43,973 bases of DNA from Anaerolineaceae bacterium UBA6107 (GCA_002428455.1 DIWL01000001.1:33340-77312); one strand, 5' to 3'; positions 17,513 through 27,633 are shown, counted from the first letter of the stretch. Notes: a model not told the origin generated them from the letters alone. Translations and numbers: made by a program.

Positions 17513-20091
17513 TGCGGCGAAACTCCCAATTCAACTGGCACTTCGTAGATCGTTACTTCCTCATTGCGGTACACCACGGTCAGCATCTGGTTGAACTTTT
17601 CTTCGTTTACCCTGTAGGATGAACGCTCGAGGTTTCCAACATAAACATACCTTACATTATATCCATCCAGCAGGCGGGAGGTTTCATTCCAATCTCCGGA
17701 TTCATACAGAAGCTGCATGTCGGAGTATCGGGATCCCATTTCTTCTCCGCCGCCGCGCCATTGGCTTTCGTGTCCAGGCCAACCCAGTACAGCCGGCTGA
17801 CCGGAACGGGTGGAAACCCGGGCATAATCTGTATAACTTCCGCCAACTGCTTCTGTGACCACTCCTAATGGCGCTTGTTGCAACCAGGTGATCGCCGCGT
17901 AATCACCGGGGAAATAGCGCTGGAAGTAGGCGTTGCCATCAAGTGTCCAATCTTTGGCTGAAAATTGCTCTGTCTTGTTCCACAACATCAACGCGGGGTA
18001 GGTCAATCCAGCAAATACGACCAGAACCCACAAAACCTGGAATGCGATCATGCGCCAACCGCGTAACTTATGGAAGAGAATGGCACTGCCGGCTGCAGAT
18101 GCGATACCCCACAGGATCCAGGCCTGGTAATAAAACTTAAAGATTGTGTTCATCCGCGTGCCAAACTGGTCGCGCAAATACAGGTATTCCGGAAAAAGCG
18201 TCAGAAGCGCACCCAGCAAAGCCAGGATCAGAATGAAGGATTCAATCGTTCCATTCTTACCGGCAGATCCAGTTTTGTCTCCCGCCCCGGCACTCTCCTC
18301 AGCCGAAAAGCTTGGTTTCTGGTCTCTTCTGTCAAGTACCGCCAGGATGAGCACCAGCATACCCCCAAGGGTCAACCAGGTACCGGGTGCTTTGATGCGC
18401 CGCAGCAACCCCTGCAGAAGGATCTCTCCCGCTGGAAAATTGCCATGCACACCTGCCAACGCATCACCAGCCTGGATAAGTTTTATACCGATGGAGCTGA
18501 TTGATACGTTCGCCGAGGTGGAAAGTTGAGGTCCGATCTGCTGCAACGAGAGCAGTAAACCCCCATAAAGCATGGAGAGAACAAAGAAGGCCACAAGGAG
18601 GATCGCTGTGATCTTCAAACCAGCCAGGAGACTTTGACGATCACCCAGCCTTTTGAAGGAATAGATACAGAATGCAATTAGCGGTACCAAAAGGGCTGCA
18701 AAAAGAATCCAGAAATGCACACCGCGCGTCATAAACTCCAGGCTGGGCAGAATCCCTCCAGCCTGTGAATCAAAACCCAGGTAAAACGGTAAATAAAGCA
18801 CAAAACCAGCAATTCCAAGGACCAGCCCATTTTTCAAGAAATTCCACAATATGCCAGTCTTCCAGCCTTCGGACTGGTAACGCATAAACGCCCAGACCAG
18901 GCAAAACAACCCGACGTAAATGGGAAAATCCCATGTATTGATAAAGCCAAGGCTACCCAGGATCAGTGCTGTCAACCAGAAAGTCCAGTTCTTTGCCCAA
19001 CCCGTGATACTGGTCTCTTTACGGATGTAAAGTCTGGCTCCCGCAAATAGATTCAGACTGGCAGCAACTGCAAGCAATGCGAACGGTACCGCCAGCAGGT
19101 GTGGATGCAGATCAGACAGCAGGTAGGAGAAAAAGGGAAATTCATCGATCACTTCGACATTTGCACCACTAAGGGTCATGTCCTGGATGACCCGTGAGCC
19201 GCGCCACCACAACCATCCCCCGGGTCGGGAAGGGATCCAATCAAACGGAACCATCGGCGGCACATTGAGATCAAGAATTCCAAGCCATGTCCAAAACCTG
19301 GAGGTCAAGACACCGTTACCAGTCTCCCTCCAGAAAACGCCACCGGAATGGAGAAATTCCAGCACCCCTTCCACTGTACTGATAATTAATACGAACAATG
19401 GACCCAACAAACCTGCACGACGGCTGAAACCCTCTGTTACACCTTCCCGTTGGCCCCATAACGATGTGATATCGTACACAACGCCATACAAAGCGGCTGC
19501 CGTCATGGCAAACCACAAGGCGCTGGTCAGGTTAAACGCAACTGATGCAGAGACAGCGGTAATCCTTGTTATCATGGCAATCATCACATAACCAAAATAA
19601 TAATAAGAGATGGCATAACCTGACAACCACGGATCCTGTGGCGGGAAAGAGGGGGATCGCAAAATCGAATTGATGAATGCGAGTTCCATCGGTTTTTCAG
19701 TATAGGCAGCTTCGGGGTTCATTCCCCTGATCCATGCCCAACCAATAAACATTAGCACAAATAATACTTCTCCGACCCAGATCGTGCGGCTGTTGGTTTT
19801 CAACCAGGCAAGCAGCTCGTGAACCTTACTACCGCGCAATGCCAGCGCTGACAGGACCAGTAAGGCAAAAAAAGCAGCGATCTGTCCGCCCAGGTCATTC
19901 TGTAAAATCCCCAGCGAGTTAAACAACCAGAATACAAAAGCCCAGATCAACAAACCCAGGGGACGGGCCAGGGTGATACCCTTACTGGGTATTTGATGGA
20001 AGAACCGGTACGCCATAGGCAGCGCGCTGATGCCGATCAGCGTGATCACCAGATACCAGCTCAGAATGCTGAAGATCTCACCCATGTTCAT
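17509..20091 (-). CDS. DUF2298 (Chlor_Arch_YYY) polytopic membrane protein
   Basis: This 860-residue protein consists largely of membrane spans. The family marks are EKPM at residues 132-135, PPQDPWLSG followed by YYYFG at 163-167, EFPFFSYLLSDLHPH at about 317-331, NTWDFP at 385-390 and RMNTIFKFYYQAW at 646-658. A soluble domain fills roughly residues 705-860 (GWPGHESQWRG, YNVRYVYVGNLE). All these marks recur in the same order in the C-terminal half of the upstream 1776-residue protein, so the two are paralogues. The family function is unknown. Conserved acidic and histidine residues in outward loops and its GT-C neighbours suggest a role in moving or attaching lipid-linked sugars. It overlaps both neighbours by ATGA. 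Confidence 0.9.
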   Translation of the reverse strand: MNMGEIFSILSWYLVITLIGISALPMAYRFFHQIPSKGITLARPLGLLIWAFVFWLFNSLGILQNDLGGQIAAFFALLVLSALALRGSKVHELLAWLKTNSRTIWVGEVLFVLMFIGWAWIRGMNPEAAYTEKPMELAFINSILRSPSFPPQDPWLSGYAISYYYFGYVMIAMITRITAVSASVAFNLTSALWFAMTAAALYGVVYDITSLWGQREGVTEGFSRRAGLLGPLFVLIISTVEGVLEFLHSGGVFWRETGNGVLTSRFWTWLGILDLNVPPMVPFDWIPSRPGGWLWWRGSRVIQDMTLSGANVEVIDEFPFFSYLLSDLHPHLLAVPFALLAVAASLNLFAGARLYIRKETSITGWAKNWTFWLTALILGSLGFINTWDFPIYVGLFCLVWAFMRYQSEGWKTGILWNFLKNGLVLGIAGFVLYLPFYLGFDSQAGGILPSLEFMTRGVHFWILFAALLVPLIAFCIYSFKRLGDRQSLLAGLKITAILLVAFFVLSMLYGGLLLSLQQIGPQLSTSANVSISSIGIKLIQAGDALAGVHGNFPAGEILLQGLLRRIKAPGTWLTLGGMLVLILAVLDRRDQKPSFSAEESAGAGDKTGSAGKNGTIESFILILALLGALLTLFPEYLYLRDQFGTRMNTIFKFYYQAWILWGIASAAGSAILFHKLRGWRMIAFQVLWVLVVFAGLTYPALMLWNKTEQFSAKDWTLDGNAYFQRYFPGDYAAITWLQQAPLGVVTEAVGGSYTDYARVSTRSGQPAVLGWPGHESQWRGGGEEMGSRYSDMQLLYESGDWNETSRLLDGYNVRYVYVGNLERSSYRVNEEKFNQMLTVVYRNEEVTIYEVPVELGVSPQ

Positions 20092-23000
20092 TCACTCGCA
20101 TTTTTGTCGAGTACTTCATAAATGACGGTATCCTCGTAACGGAAAACTTCTCGCCAATGCAAACCATTAAATTGTTCAAACTTGTTCAGACCTGCCCCGC
20201 TGTAGTACAGGCGTTCCAGCTGCCCTACAACGATGTATTTGACATTGTATTTCCGCAGGAAAGAGAGCGCATCCTCAACACTTTCAGTCAGGTAGAAACC
20301 CGGGATCTCATTCAGGCGGTTGGCAATACCATTATAAGAAAGGAAACCCCGTTGCTGCCGTTGATGCCAGTTCCAGCCCAATACCCCCGGAAGACCGGTG
20401 TAGATCGTATAACGATTTCCCCAACGGTATTCCACTGTATTGGCTTCCACGATCACCGGCGATCCTTGCACATTTCTGCGCATCCATTCGATCGCCTGGT
20501 AATCCTGGTTTAGGTCCATATCGACACCCTGGTCATTGTAATAGGAGGTCTGCATAAAGGCATCCCCATCCAACCCATCCGGGGCGGAATCAGACATCCG
20601 GTCCCGCACCTTATCGGCGCTGGCTAGAACCGGGTAGAGAAAAGCGCCGAACAGAAGAAAGATCAAAACTACCTGCCAGAGATTCGCTGTTCCCCTGCGC
20701 CAGGCTGAATTCACTGCCGGAAGCGTCCATATCAAAGCTACGGCAGCACTGAGACTTAGTAGCGTCCACGCCTGGTAATAGAATTTGAAGACGGTGTTCA
20801 TCCGTCCGATATCACCCTCCAGGGCAAACAGTTCCACAAAAAGGGTCAGCACAAGCCCCGTCCCCACCATAAAGAGCACCAGCCGCTTGCTATCCGCCTG
20901 ATTCGGGCGAAACAGCAGAATTGCTGCCCAAACCCCCAGGATGCCGACCAACCAGCCAATGCTGATCCCCATCAGGGTCAACAGGATTAGGACCAGCAGG
21001 AAGAGGAGCCCGACAACCTGGATGTACCCCAGGTAAGGTTTGATTTTATGCACAGCAGAGGCAGGTGTGGCTGCCAGCCATTCGCGGGTTTCCCAAATGA
21101 GCCAGCTGATGATGAGGAACAATTGCCAACCCCAATGCACCAGGTATGAGCCCAATGGAGAATGTGAGTCCTTCCAGGCGGTGATACTGCCGTAAGCCTG
21201 CCCGAATTTCTCGGTGAAGGGCAGGTAAAACAGCATAACACCTGCAACCATCAGCGCAACCAGGATAGTTGAAAAGATCGTTTTCCTCATCCATTCGGGA
21301 AGCCGGTGTAGGAATCTGACAGGCAAATGGATCTTCCTGTAACTGGAATAGAACAGGACGATCCCCCCAAATAGCATATAGGTCGGCAGGTCCCAGGTAT
21401 TAGTAGGACGAAGGGTGGCGATGATGAACGCACCGAACAGGATCGTGACAGGCACGCCCAGCCACTCCCTCCATGTCCTGTCTGAGCGCATGTCCCATTT
21501 TCTCAATAAAACCGCCAACGCCCAACCCAACGCCAGAATGGTGATCGGCAGTGCGATCATGTGAGCATGCAGATCGGCATACGTGAAGGTAAAGAATGGG
21601 AACTCAGTGATGACATCCCCCGGAATGGCACGCGATGGATTCCAATACCACTCGCCGTACCCGAAGGGTAGTTTTGAACCGGTGAAGAAACGGACCAGAC
21701 CTGTAAAGAACCAGGCGATTGATTCAAAGACTCCGGCTTCATCGATAATCCCCTTTGGAGCGCCCAGGCGCTTAAAACCCTGCGAGAACATCCTTAGCGT
21801 CCCCAGGTTGCCGGCGACCAACACCGCCAGTGCTGAAGCAATGCCGGCAATGTAATGTTGTTTACTATTAGCCGGTGGCGGGTTTTCCAATTCTTCCGTT
21901 AATTGCTTCTTTCCTGGAGAAATGAGATTCCAGCCAATGCTGAATGCGCCGATTCCGGTCAGGGCGAAGAGGGTCGGCAGGATCAAATTGTAGGCTACGG
22001 CAGGTGCGATTCCCAGCCACTTTACCAGCACCCCCACGATGACGTAACCGTAATAGTAATAATTGATATATCCGCCGGAATACCATGGATCATAAGGAGG
22101 AAAGGTTGTGCTCTTTAAAACCGCTGTAAAGTAGGAGAGATCCATCGGTTTTTCTCCACCCTTCCAGGGATGCCAGAGATCCGGGTTGCCGATGCGGATG
22201 AATAGATCGACAAGGAAGAACAGGAGAAACACACCTTCGACGAAAAGAATCGCTTTGCAATTTTTCTTGATCTCTACTGAGATGAGCTTGCGATCACGGA
22301 ATGTAATAGCGCTGCTGATCATCAACAATAGGATCAGGATGATACTGATCGTCAGGCGGCTGAAAGCAATCCCGGCAGATCCGGCAAGCCAGGTCAGGTA
22401 AGCCAGCAGGAGCAAACCGACCAAACGGCTGAACGGGTACCCGTGGTCCGGCAGCCCCTTCAGGAACAGCCGCACCAACGGAAAGGCAATCCAACCAAGA
22501 ATGGTAATGGCGAGATACCATGCCAGTGCCGCCAGCCATTGATGCTGGTTCAGTAAGGAATCTTCTGGAAACAGCTCGGACCAGGTTCCGCCCTCGGTCT
22601 GCCTTTCCTTTTCCTTTGCGGAAAGCATGAGATTCCCTTTGATCTCCCCTGCCTGCTTTGGGGTTTTATGAACGACTTCGCTCAGGTCTACTGCGCCAAG
22701 GATCGATCTCACCTTTTGGGAATCGTAGGCAGGAATTTTTCGGAAGATGAATACCTTGGGATGATCGTAGACTGTGAAGGCTTCCTCAGAAAACTGATCA
22801 TTTATGGAAAGGCTTCCGATCTTCGGATCATGCTGAAACACTGCGACCAGCTCAAATCCCAATTCTTCATTGAACAATCCCGGTTTTGCCACGGAGTAAC
22901 ACCACTCGACGGTCTTGTCGTAAGGGCAACCGAGCAGCGCACGGTAATATTCTGTTGTAAGTGGATAGCGCTCAGGAACACGGGAAATCGAACCCCATTG

Positions 23001-25418
23001 GCGGCTTGAACTGATGAAGATCGCATCCGCCTGGTCCAGTGTGAAGGTAAACCTGTCCAGCTTGTCCTGGTTATCCTCCCAGTACAACTCCAGGTTGAGA
23101 TTATTGCCATAAAGTCCATCCTGAAAACCAAAAACATTGTAACCGTACAGATTGACCGGCAAGGCATCGTCCCAGGTGGATTCAACAACACTGATGCTGT
23201 TGTATATGCCCAGTTCTGCCTCCCCTTCAAGGTAGAGGAAGAGGTAATACCCGGTATCCTTTTTCAGACTCACCGGTTTTTCCAGAGTTACCACTCGTTC
23301 TTCGCCCCGCGGATCTGCAACAGCCGCAAATGTATCGGTCAATACGCCTTTGGACAGAATGGTTTCCGGTTGATTTGAATCAGCCACAGCGATGGTCAAC
23401 CTGGTACTCTGACCAGTATTCATCAGATCAACTACCCGATTCAACTTGATCTCAGATAGAGCTCCAGATTCCCGGGGGAAAAAGAGAAGCTGGAAGGGCG
23501 TGTCCTGCGTCAGGCGGTACACCGGTGGGGGAAGGTAAAGCACATCACTGGTCGTTTCGAGTGTGACTGCACCGGCTATGCGCATGAACACTTCTGTCTC
23601 AACGACGGCAAATTCTAGTAAATATTGACTTCCCTGCAGCAAATCCACGGGCTGTTGTAGAACTAACTCAGCCTTTTCACCGTTTGAATCGGATACCGGC
23701 TTGAAGTCAGACTGAAGAAAACCTCCACCCAGATAAGTGAGGCTCCCATCATCATCCTCGTAGATGGATACCATCAAAGAAACCTGCACAGCATTATCTA
23801 CCTGGTTCAGAACATACTGTAAATTCACCTGTTGGGCTGTTACATCCTTTTCAACATCGAACCGGTAGTGATACGGCTTATCAAAGGAAATTAACGCGCC
23901 GTTTTGATAGGCCAACGGTTGGTTGAACGTAACGGCTTGATCATTCGTGATTCGTAAATTGACCGCGCCGGGAATATTCTCATAGATCCAGTCGCTTGCA
24001 GCAACCCGCGTTACAGGGCGCGTGTAGATCGAAGTGAAACCAATTGCCCATAATGCAGTTCCGATTACCGTGATCAATAGTGCTGAGATGGCCAGCACTT
24101 TCTTCCAATTGAAACGGAAGTAGCTGATCTTCTGGACATCTGAAGAACCGGTTTCATACAACTTAAAGATCACCCATGCAGCAATCAAAGCCAGTGCCGG
24201 ATAGATTGAGATCACATACCGCATACTCTTGACATGCACCAGGGATTGAGTAATGAGTACAAAAGCCGTCCATACCCAGATCAACAGGTGTTTTTCCCAA
24301 TCCCCCTTCAAAATACGCCAACCCATCCATAATAGACCAGCCAGTGAGAGTACACCTAACGGAATGCCCAGCCCGTAAAGAACGAGGTTCTTTATCGTGA
24401 ATACTACCGGCCGCCTTGCCCACTGTAACGCATAGGGTACATCGACCTCACCTGACTGGATCACAGACAACTCGCGCAAGCTGCTGAGCCAACCCGGGTT
24501 GAGATTCAAGTTAAGGAAACCTGGTCCTGCAAAGGTGTACGGCTGGAAAATGCGAAATGAGAGGAACGCCACGATCCCTGCTATTACCAGGTTCCTGGCG
24601 AGAATCAGCAGACTACTCCTCTTTTGCGATTCGGGTAATTTTCTGTAGTAAAGGAATGCAGACAGCGGTAACAACGCTGCAAGTGCATATACACTTACTT
24701 TGGATGCCAGTGCAGCACCATAAAGCAACCCAAAAAACACATACGGCACAACTGATCGCCAGTGCGCGGTGAACCACTGCGGCAGTTGATCCTTGCGCGA
24801 ATCCTCGGCCAACACAAGCGGTAACTCTCGCATACTGGTTGCGATCCGTACAGCCACATAAATGGCAGCATAGGTGAAGAAATTAGCGAAGTTATCAACT
24901 GTGAAAAAATGGGAGAGCTGGATCTGCAACACTGCCAGCGCACTGAACAAGGCTGCCAGCAAGCCAAGTCTCGCCTGCCGATAAAGTCTTCGCCCGATAA
25001 GATAGATAAAAAGAATCGTCCCCAGGTCAAATATCCCGGACAGCACCCGACCGACGACATTGATCTCATCGTAGCCTGTCATACCGACCCATTCACCAAC
25101 ATAGCGCACGATTACCAAAGGCAGGGTTCCGTACACGTAAAAAGTAAAACCGCGGTTATTCGGGTTTAAACTGGAAGTCGCTGTGTCAAAATACTCGCGC
25201 AGGCTGCTGACCGGACTGATGGACGTTTCTACCATCGTCAAGAAACGTTCATCCGGATGGAGATGCTGGTTTCCATCCCACTCGACGCCGGTAAAGCGCA
25301 ATATGCCGGCAATGACCAGTACAAGGATCAACAAAAGATCCCATACCCAGCTTGGTACAGGTTCGGTTAAGGATTTTGGATTACGTGTACGCTTCTGTTC
25401 TGCGGGTTCAGCCGACAC
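20088..25418 (-). CDS. Giant GT-C glycosyltransferase / DUF2298 fusion membrane protein
   Basis: The protein has 1776 residues in three parts. Residues about 25-465 are a GT39/PMT-like GT-C module: span 1, then the catalytic-type loop HPDERF (Asp56-Glu57), SHFFTVDN near 169-176 and about ten spans. Residues about 470-950 are soluble and beta-rich, with an internal duplication at 512-625 and 640-745. Residues about 955-1776 are a complete DUF2298 module: EKPM at 1089-1092, YYYYG at 1120-1124, EFPFFTFTYADLHAH at about 1272-1286, NTWDLP at 1340-1345, RMNTVFKFYYQAW at 1539-1551 and a soluble C-terminus with GWNWHQRQQRG. It starts at GTG, with GGAG eight bases upstream. I infer an extracytoplasmic sugar transfer machine using a polyprenyl-linked donor; the reaction is unknown. 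The frame is unbroken, so this is a genuine fusion. Confidence 0.88.
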   Translation of the reverse strand: MSAEPAEQKRTRNPKSLTEPVPSWVWDLLLILVLVIAGILRFTGVEWDGNQHLHPDERFLTMVETSISPVSSLREYFDTATSSLNPNNRGFTFYVYGTLPLVIVRYVGEWVGMTGYDEINVVGRVLSGIFDLGTILFIYLIGRRLYRQARLGLLAALFSALAVLQIQLSHFFTVDNFANFFTYAAIYVAVRIATSMRELPLVLAEDSRKDQLPQWFTAHWRSVVPYVFFGLLYGAALASKVSVYALAALLPLSAFLYYRKLPESQKRSSLLILARNLVIAGIVAFLSFRIFQPYTFAGPGFLNLNLNPGWLSSLRELSVIQSGEVDVPYALQWARRPVVFTIKNLVLYGLGIPLGVLSLAGLLWMGWRILKGDWEKHLLIWVWTAFVLITQSLVHVKSMRYVISIYPALALIAAWVIFKLYETGSSDVQKISYFRFNWKKVLAISALLITVIGTALWAIGFTSIYTRPVTRVAASDWIYENIPGAVNLRITNDQAVTFNQPLAYQNGALISFDKPYHYRFDVEKDVTAQQVNLQYVLNQVDNAVQVSLMVSIYEDDDGSLTYLGGGFLQSDFKPVSDSNGEKAELVLQQPVDLLQGSQYLLEFAVVETEVFMRIAGAVTLETTSDVLYLPPPVYRLTQDTPFQLLFFPRESGALSEIKLNRVVDLMNTGQSTRLTIAVADSNQPETILSKGVLTDTFAAVADPRGEERVVTLEKPVSLKKDTGYYLFLYLEGEAELGIYNSISVVESTWDDALPVNLYGYNVFGFQDGLYGNNLNLELYWEDNQDKLDRFTFTLDQADAIFISSSRQWGSISRVPERYPLTTEYYRALLGCPYDKTVEWCYSVAKPGLFNEELGFELVAVFQHDPKIGSLSINDQFSEEAFTVYDHPKVFIFRKIPAYDSQKVRSILGAVDLSEVVHKTPKQAGEIKGNLMLSAKEKERQTEGGTWSELFPEDSLLNQHQWLAALAWYLAITILGWIAFPLVRLFLKGLPDHGYPFSRLVGLLLLAYLTWLAGSAGIAFSRLTISIILILLLMISSAITFRDRKLISVEIKKNCKAILFVEGVFLLFFLVDLFIRIGNPDLWHPWKGGEKPMDLSYFTAVLKSTTFPPYDPWYSGGYINYYYYGYVIVGVLVKWLGIAPAVAYNLILPTLFALTGIGAFSIGWNLISPGKKQLTEELENPPPANSKQHYIAGIASALAVLVAGNLGTLRMFSQGFKRLGAPKGIIDEAGVFESIAWFFTGLVRFFTGSKLPFGYGEWYWNPSRAIPGDVITEFPFFTFTYADLHAHMIALPITILALGWALAVLLRKWDMRSDRTWREWLGVPVTILFGAFIIATLRPTNTWDLPTYMLFGGIVLFYSSYRKIHLPVRFLHRLPEWMRKTIFSTILVALMVAGVMLFYLPFTEKFGQAYGSITAWKDSHSPLGSYLVHWGWQLFLIISWLIWETREWLAATPASAVHKIKPYLGYIQVVGLLFLLVLILLTLMGISIGWLVGILGVWAAILLFRPNQADSKRLVLFMVGTGLVLTLFVELFALEGDIGRMNTVFKFYYQAWTLLSLSAAVALIWTLPAVNSAWRRGTANLWQVVLIFLLFGAFLYPVLASADKVRDRMSDSAPDGLDGDAFMQTSYYNDQGVDMDLNQDYQAIEWMRRNVQGSPVIVEANTVEYRWGNRYTIYTGLPGVLGWNWHQRQQRGFLSYNGIANRLNEIPGFYLTESVEDALSFLRKYNVKYIVVGQLERLYYSGAGLNKFEQFNGLHWREVFRYEDTVIYEVLDKNASE
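23184..23885 (-). repeat. Tandem duplicated beta-sandwich modules inside the fusion protein
   Basis: Residues 512-625 and 640-745 of the 1776-residue protein align by eye. Each has a run of hydrophobic strands, a small turn, an F-x-x-V-x-D-x-x-G-E segment, then L-x-x-P-V-x-L followed five residues later by Y-x-L (LQQPVDLLQGSQYLLEF and LEKPVSLKKDTGYYLFLYL). This looks like two copies of a jelly-roll-like domain. Such domains often bind carbohydrate, but binding is only inferred. Confidence 0.6.
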
Positions 25419-25438
25419 TCTCTACACTCCGGCAGGGA

Positions 25439-26608
25439 TCAGGGTGATGTTCTTAATCCGGCATCAATCTCAGCAAATAATTCTTCATATTGAACCGCAA
25501 CCTTGTCAGGGTCATATGCAGAGAAATCCATATTTGCCTGTTGCAGATAATCCGGGTGATCCAACGCTTCCAGTATTCGCTGCGCCAGTTCGCCGGCATC
25601 GCCAATGGGGAAGATCGCACCCATTTTATGGATCTTTACCGGTTGACGGACACCAGGCAGATTTGAGGTGATACAACGAACACCATTCATCATCGCTTCG
25701 ATCTGAACAAGACCGAATGCTTCAGTCGAATTCAGGCTGGGAACCACTAGCAAATCCAGATTGGCATAAAATGCAGACATCTGGGCAGGTGACATCGAAC
25801 CCAGAAATTGCCAGTTGCCGCTCGCTTCGAATTTTCTGAATTCAGGTTCCAGGCGTTGAAAATACTGCTCCTCACCGATGATGTTCTTATAAGGTCCCAC
25901 AAACTGGAACAAGGCCTTCGGATGGTACTTTAGTACCTCCGGCATCGCTTTCAAGAGAACCTCCACACCCTTCTCTGTGGCAAGTCGGGCTGCCATACCG
26001 ATCACCGGTCGCTGATCTTTCGGGTTGTGATCGGCGTGGAAAGCTGCCTTTTCATCCGCGGATATGGTGGGTAGGACCACCGGTGGAGGAATGATCTTTA
26101 CCTTTTGCATGTGACGGCGGGTGTACCTGGAGTGGTTGGCGTAATCATCCGTATATGTCACGATGCCATGGGTGAATATTGCTGCCAGTTCATTCATGGC
26201 GAGCACGGCAAGGTTGGCGATCCGGTTGAACAATCCGGGTGGAAGTTCCAGGTCACAATGGTAGGTAATGAGCGTGGGTTTTTTGTGCAACCTGCCGCGT
26301 AACGCCACACCAGCGGCATCAAATTGCGGTAGATGCAATTGAATTACATCATGTTCTTTGACAAGTTTACTCGCCAGCCGACCTAAGGAAGGCATGATCA
26401 CCCCCTTGCTCAAGCGCGCAAGGACGGGAACCCGGACCACGCGCACACCATCGCAGATTTCCTCAAGGGGTAGCCTGGGATCAAATCGCGAGGTAAGAAC
26501 TGTCACCTGATTACCGCGTTTTGCCAGCGCCCTGGCAATCCTCTCGGCATAGATGGTCAATCCGCTAATGTGCGGTCTGTAATAAGTTAGAACGATCAGT
26601 ACTTTCAT
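25439..26608 (-). CDS. GT4-family glycosyltransferase (GT-B fold)
   Basis: This 389-residue cytoplasmic or peripheral enzyme has an N-terminal acceptor domain opening KVLIVLTYYRPHISGL and a C-terminal nucleotide-sugar domain. The phosphate-binding stretch GMAARLATEKG is at 204-214 and the EX7E motif is Glu296 to Glu304 (EAFGLVQIE). It should transfer a hexose from an NDP- or GDP-sugar to a lipid-linked or lipid acceptor, like mannosyl- or glucosyltransferases of the PimB type; the exact sugar cannot be read. Its ATG overlaps the epimerase stop in ATGA. The GT-C/DUF2298 fusion starts 20 bases after its stop. Confidence 0.92.
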   Translation of the reverse strand: MKVLIVLTYYRPHISGLTIYAERIARALAKRGNQVTVLTSRFDPRLPLEEICDGVRVVRVPVLARLSKGVIMPSLGRLASKLVKEHDVIQLHLPQFDAAGVALRGRLHKKPTLITYHCDLELPPGLFNRIANLAVLAMNELAAIFTHGIVTYTDDYANHSRYTRRHMQKVKIIPPPVVLPTISADEKAAFHADHNPKDQRPVIGMAARLATEKGVEVLLKAMPEVLKYHPKALFQFVGPYKNIIGEEQYFQRLEPEFRKFEASGNWQFLGSMSPAQMSAFYANLDLLVVPSLNSTEAFGLVQIEAMMNGVRCITSNLPGVRQPVKIHKMGAIFPIGDAGELAQRILEALDHPDYLQQANMDFSAYDPDKVAVQYEELFAEIDAGLRTSP

Positions 26609-27633
26609 TCAAAAAGACTCTGGTTCTCTTTCACCCAATTGAAAAGGCGCCGGATGCCCTGTTCCACGCCGATCTTTGGTTGCCAGCCCAGGAGACTTTG
26701 AGCCTTGCGAATATCAGAGATGAACACAGGTTGATCCCCCGGGCGCCACTCCCTAATCCTCGTCTTGATCGGTTTTCCGAGCAGATTCTCCAGAAGCGGT
26801 CGAAATTCAGTCCACACGGCGATCGAGTTATTTCTACCGCCGCCAATATTGAATACTTGTCCGGCGCTTGTCTTAATGTGTCCAAAAGCCGCGTCATAGG
26901 CATCCAACAGGTCATCAATAAATAAAACGTCTCGTACCTGCTTTCCGTTCCCGTAAATGGTAATCGGGTGGCCTGTTATGGCAGCAATGATAAACCAGGC
27001 CAGCCAGCCCTGGTCTTCCACCCCAAACTGGCGTGTTCCGTAGATACATGATTGCCGGAAAACCACGGTCGGCAGGTCATAAATCCGGTAGTAATCCCGC
27101 ACATACTGATCGCCGCAGCCCTTTGAACAACCGTAAGGAGAGTGAAAATCAAGCGGCTGTTTTTCTGAAGCTCCATCGGGAAGATCCTGGTAATCGTAAC
27201 GACTTTCCAGTTCCACTACTGCAACGTCTTCCATACCCCCATATACTTTGTTCGTAGACGCATAAAGGAAAGCCGGTTTTCTACCCGATGCCCGGGCAGC
27301 CTCGAGAGCGTTGAATGTTCCATTGGCGTTGATCTCAAAATCGGTTTTTGGATCAGTTACCGAGGTTGTGACCGCCACCTGGGCAGCAAGGTGCAGAATT
27401 CGATCAGCTCCCTTCGCTGCCGTTTTTACTGCATCAACATCGCGTATGTCCTCTTTGATCAGCTCAAATGACTTGCGATTAAAGCGGTCGCTTAACCATT
27501 CAATATTTGAATCAGCCCCACGGCGGGAAAGGTTGTCAAAAATCACAACCTCTTCACCACGAGACAGGCAACGCGCCGCATAATTGGATCCAATAAAACC
27601 TGCTCCCCCGGTAATCAAAGTGTAACCAGCCAT
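26605..27633 (-). CDS. NAD-dependent sugar-nucleotide epimerase (CDP-paratose 2-epimerase-like)
   Basis: This 342-residue extended short-chain dehydrogenase has the NAD-binding GGAGFIGS at residues 9-16 and the active-site set Thr127 in YASTNKVYG with Tyr167-x3-Lys171 (SPYGCSK). The stretch CIYGTRQFGVEDQGWLAWF followed by GNGKQVRDVLFIDDLLDAY is very close to what I know of CDP-paratose 2-epimerases (RfbE/tyvelose pathway). UDP-glucose 4-epimerase-type activity is the main alternative. The other CDP-paratose genes are not in the window, so the product sugar is unproved. Its start and the stop of the preceding membrane gene overlap in TAATG, and its stop overlaps the GT4 start. Confidence 0.88.
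   Translation of the reverse strand: MAGYTLITGGAGFIGSNYAARCLSRGEEVVIFDNLSRRGADSNIEWLSDRFNRKSFELIKEDIRDVDAVKTAAKGADRILHLAAQVAVTTSVTDPKTDFEINANGTFNALEAARASGRKPAFLYASTNKVYGGMEDVAVVELESRYDYQDLPDGASEKQPLDFHSPYGCSKGCGDQYVRDYYRIYDLPTVVFRQSCIYGTRQFGVEDQGWLAWFIIAAITGHPITIYGNGKQVRDVLFIDDLLDAYDAAFGHIKTSAGQVFNIGGGRNNSIAVWTEFRPLLENLLGKPIKTRIREWRPGDQPVFISDIRKAQSLLGWQPKIGVEQGIRRLFNWVKENQSLFE

Noticed and set aside
19178..19591. 137-codon frame antisense to the DUF2298 gene
   Set aside because: Its composition is low in hydrophobic residues and rich in Arg, Pro, Ser and Thr, as expected from the reverse of a membrane protein gene; no motif or ribosome site.
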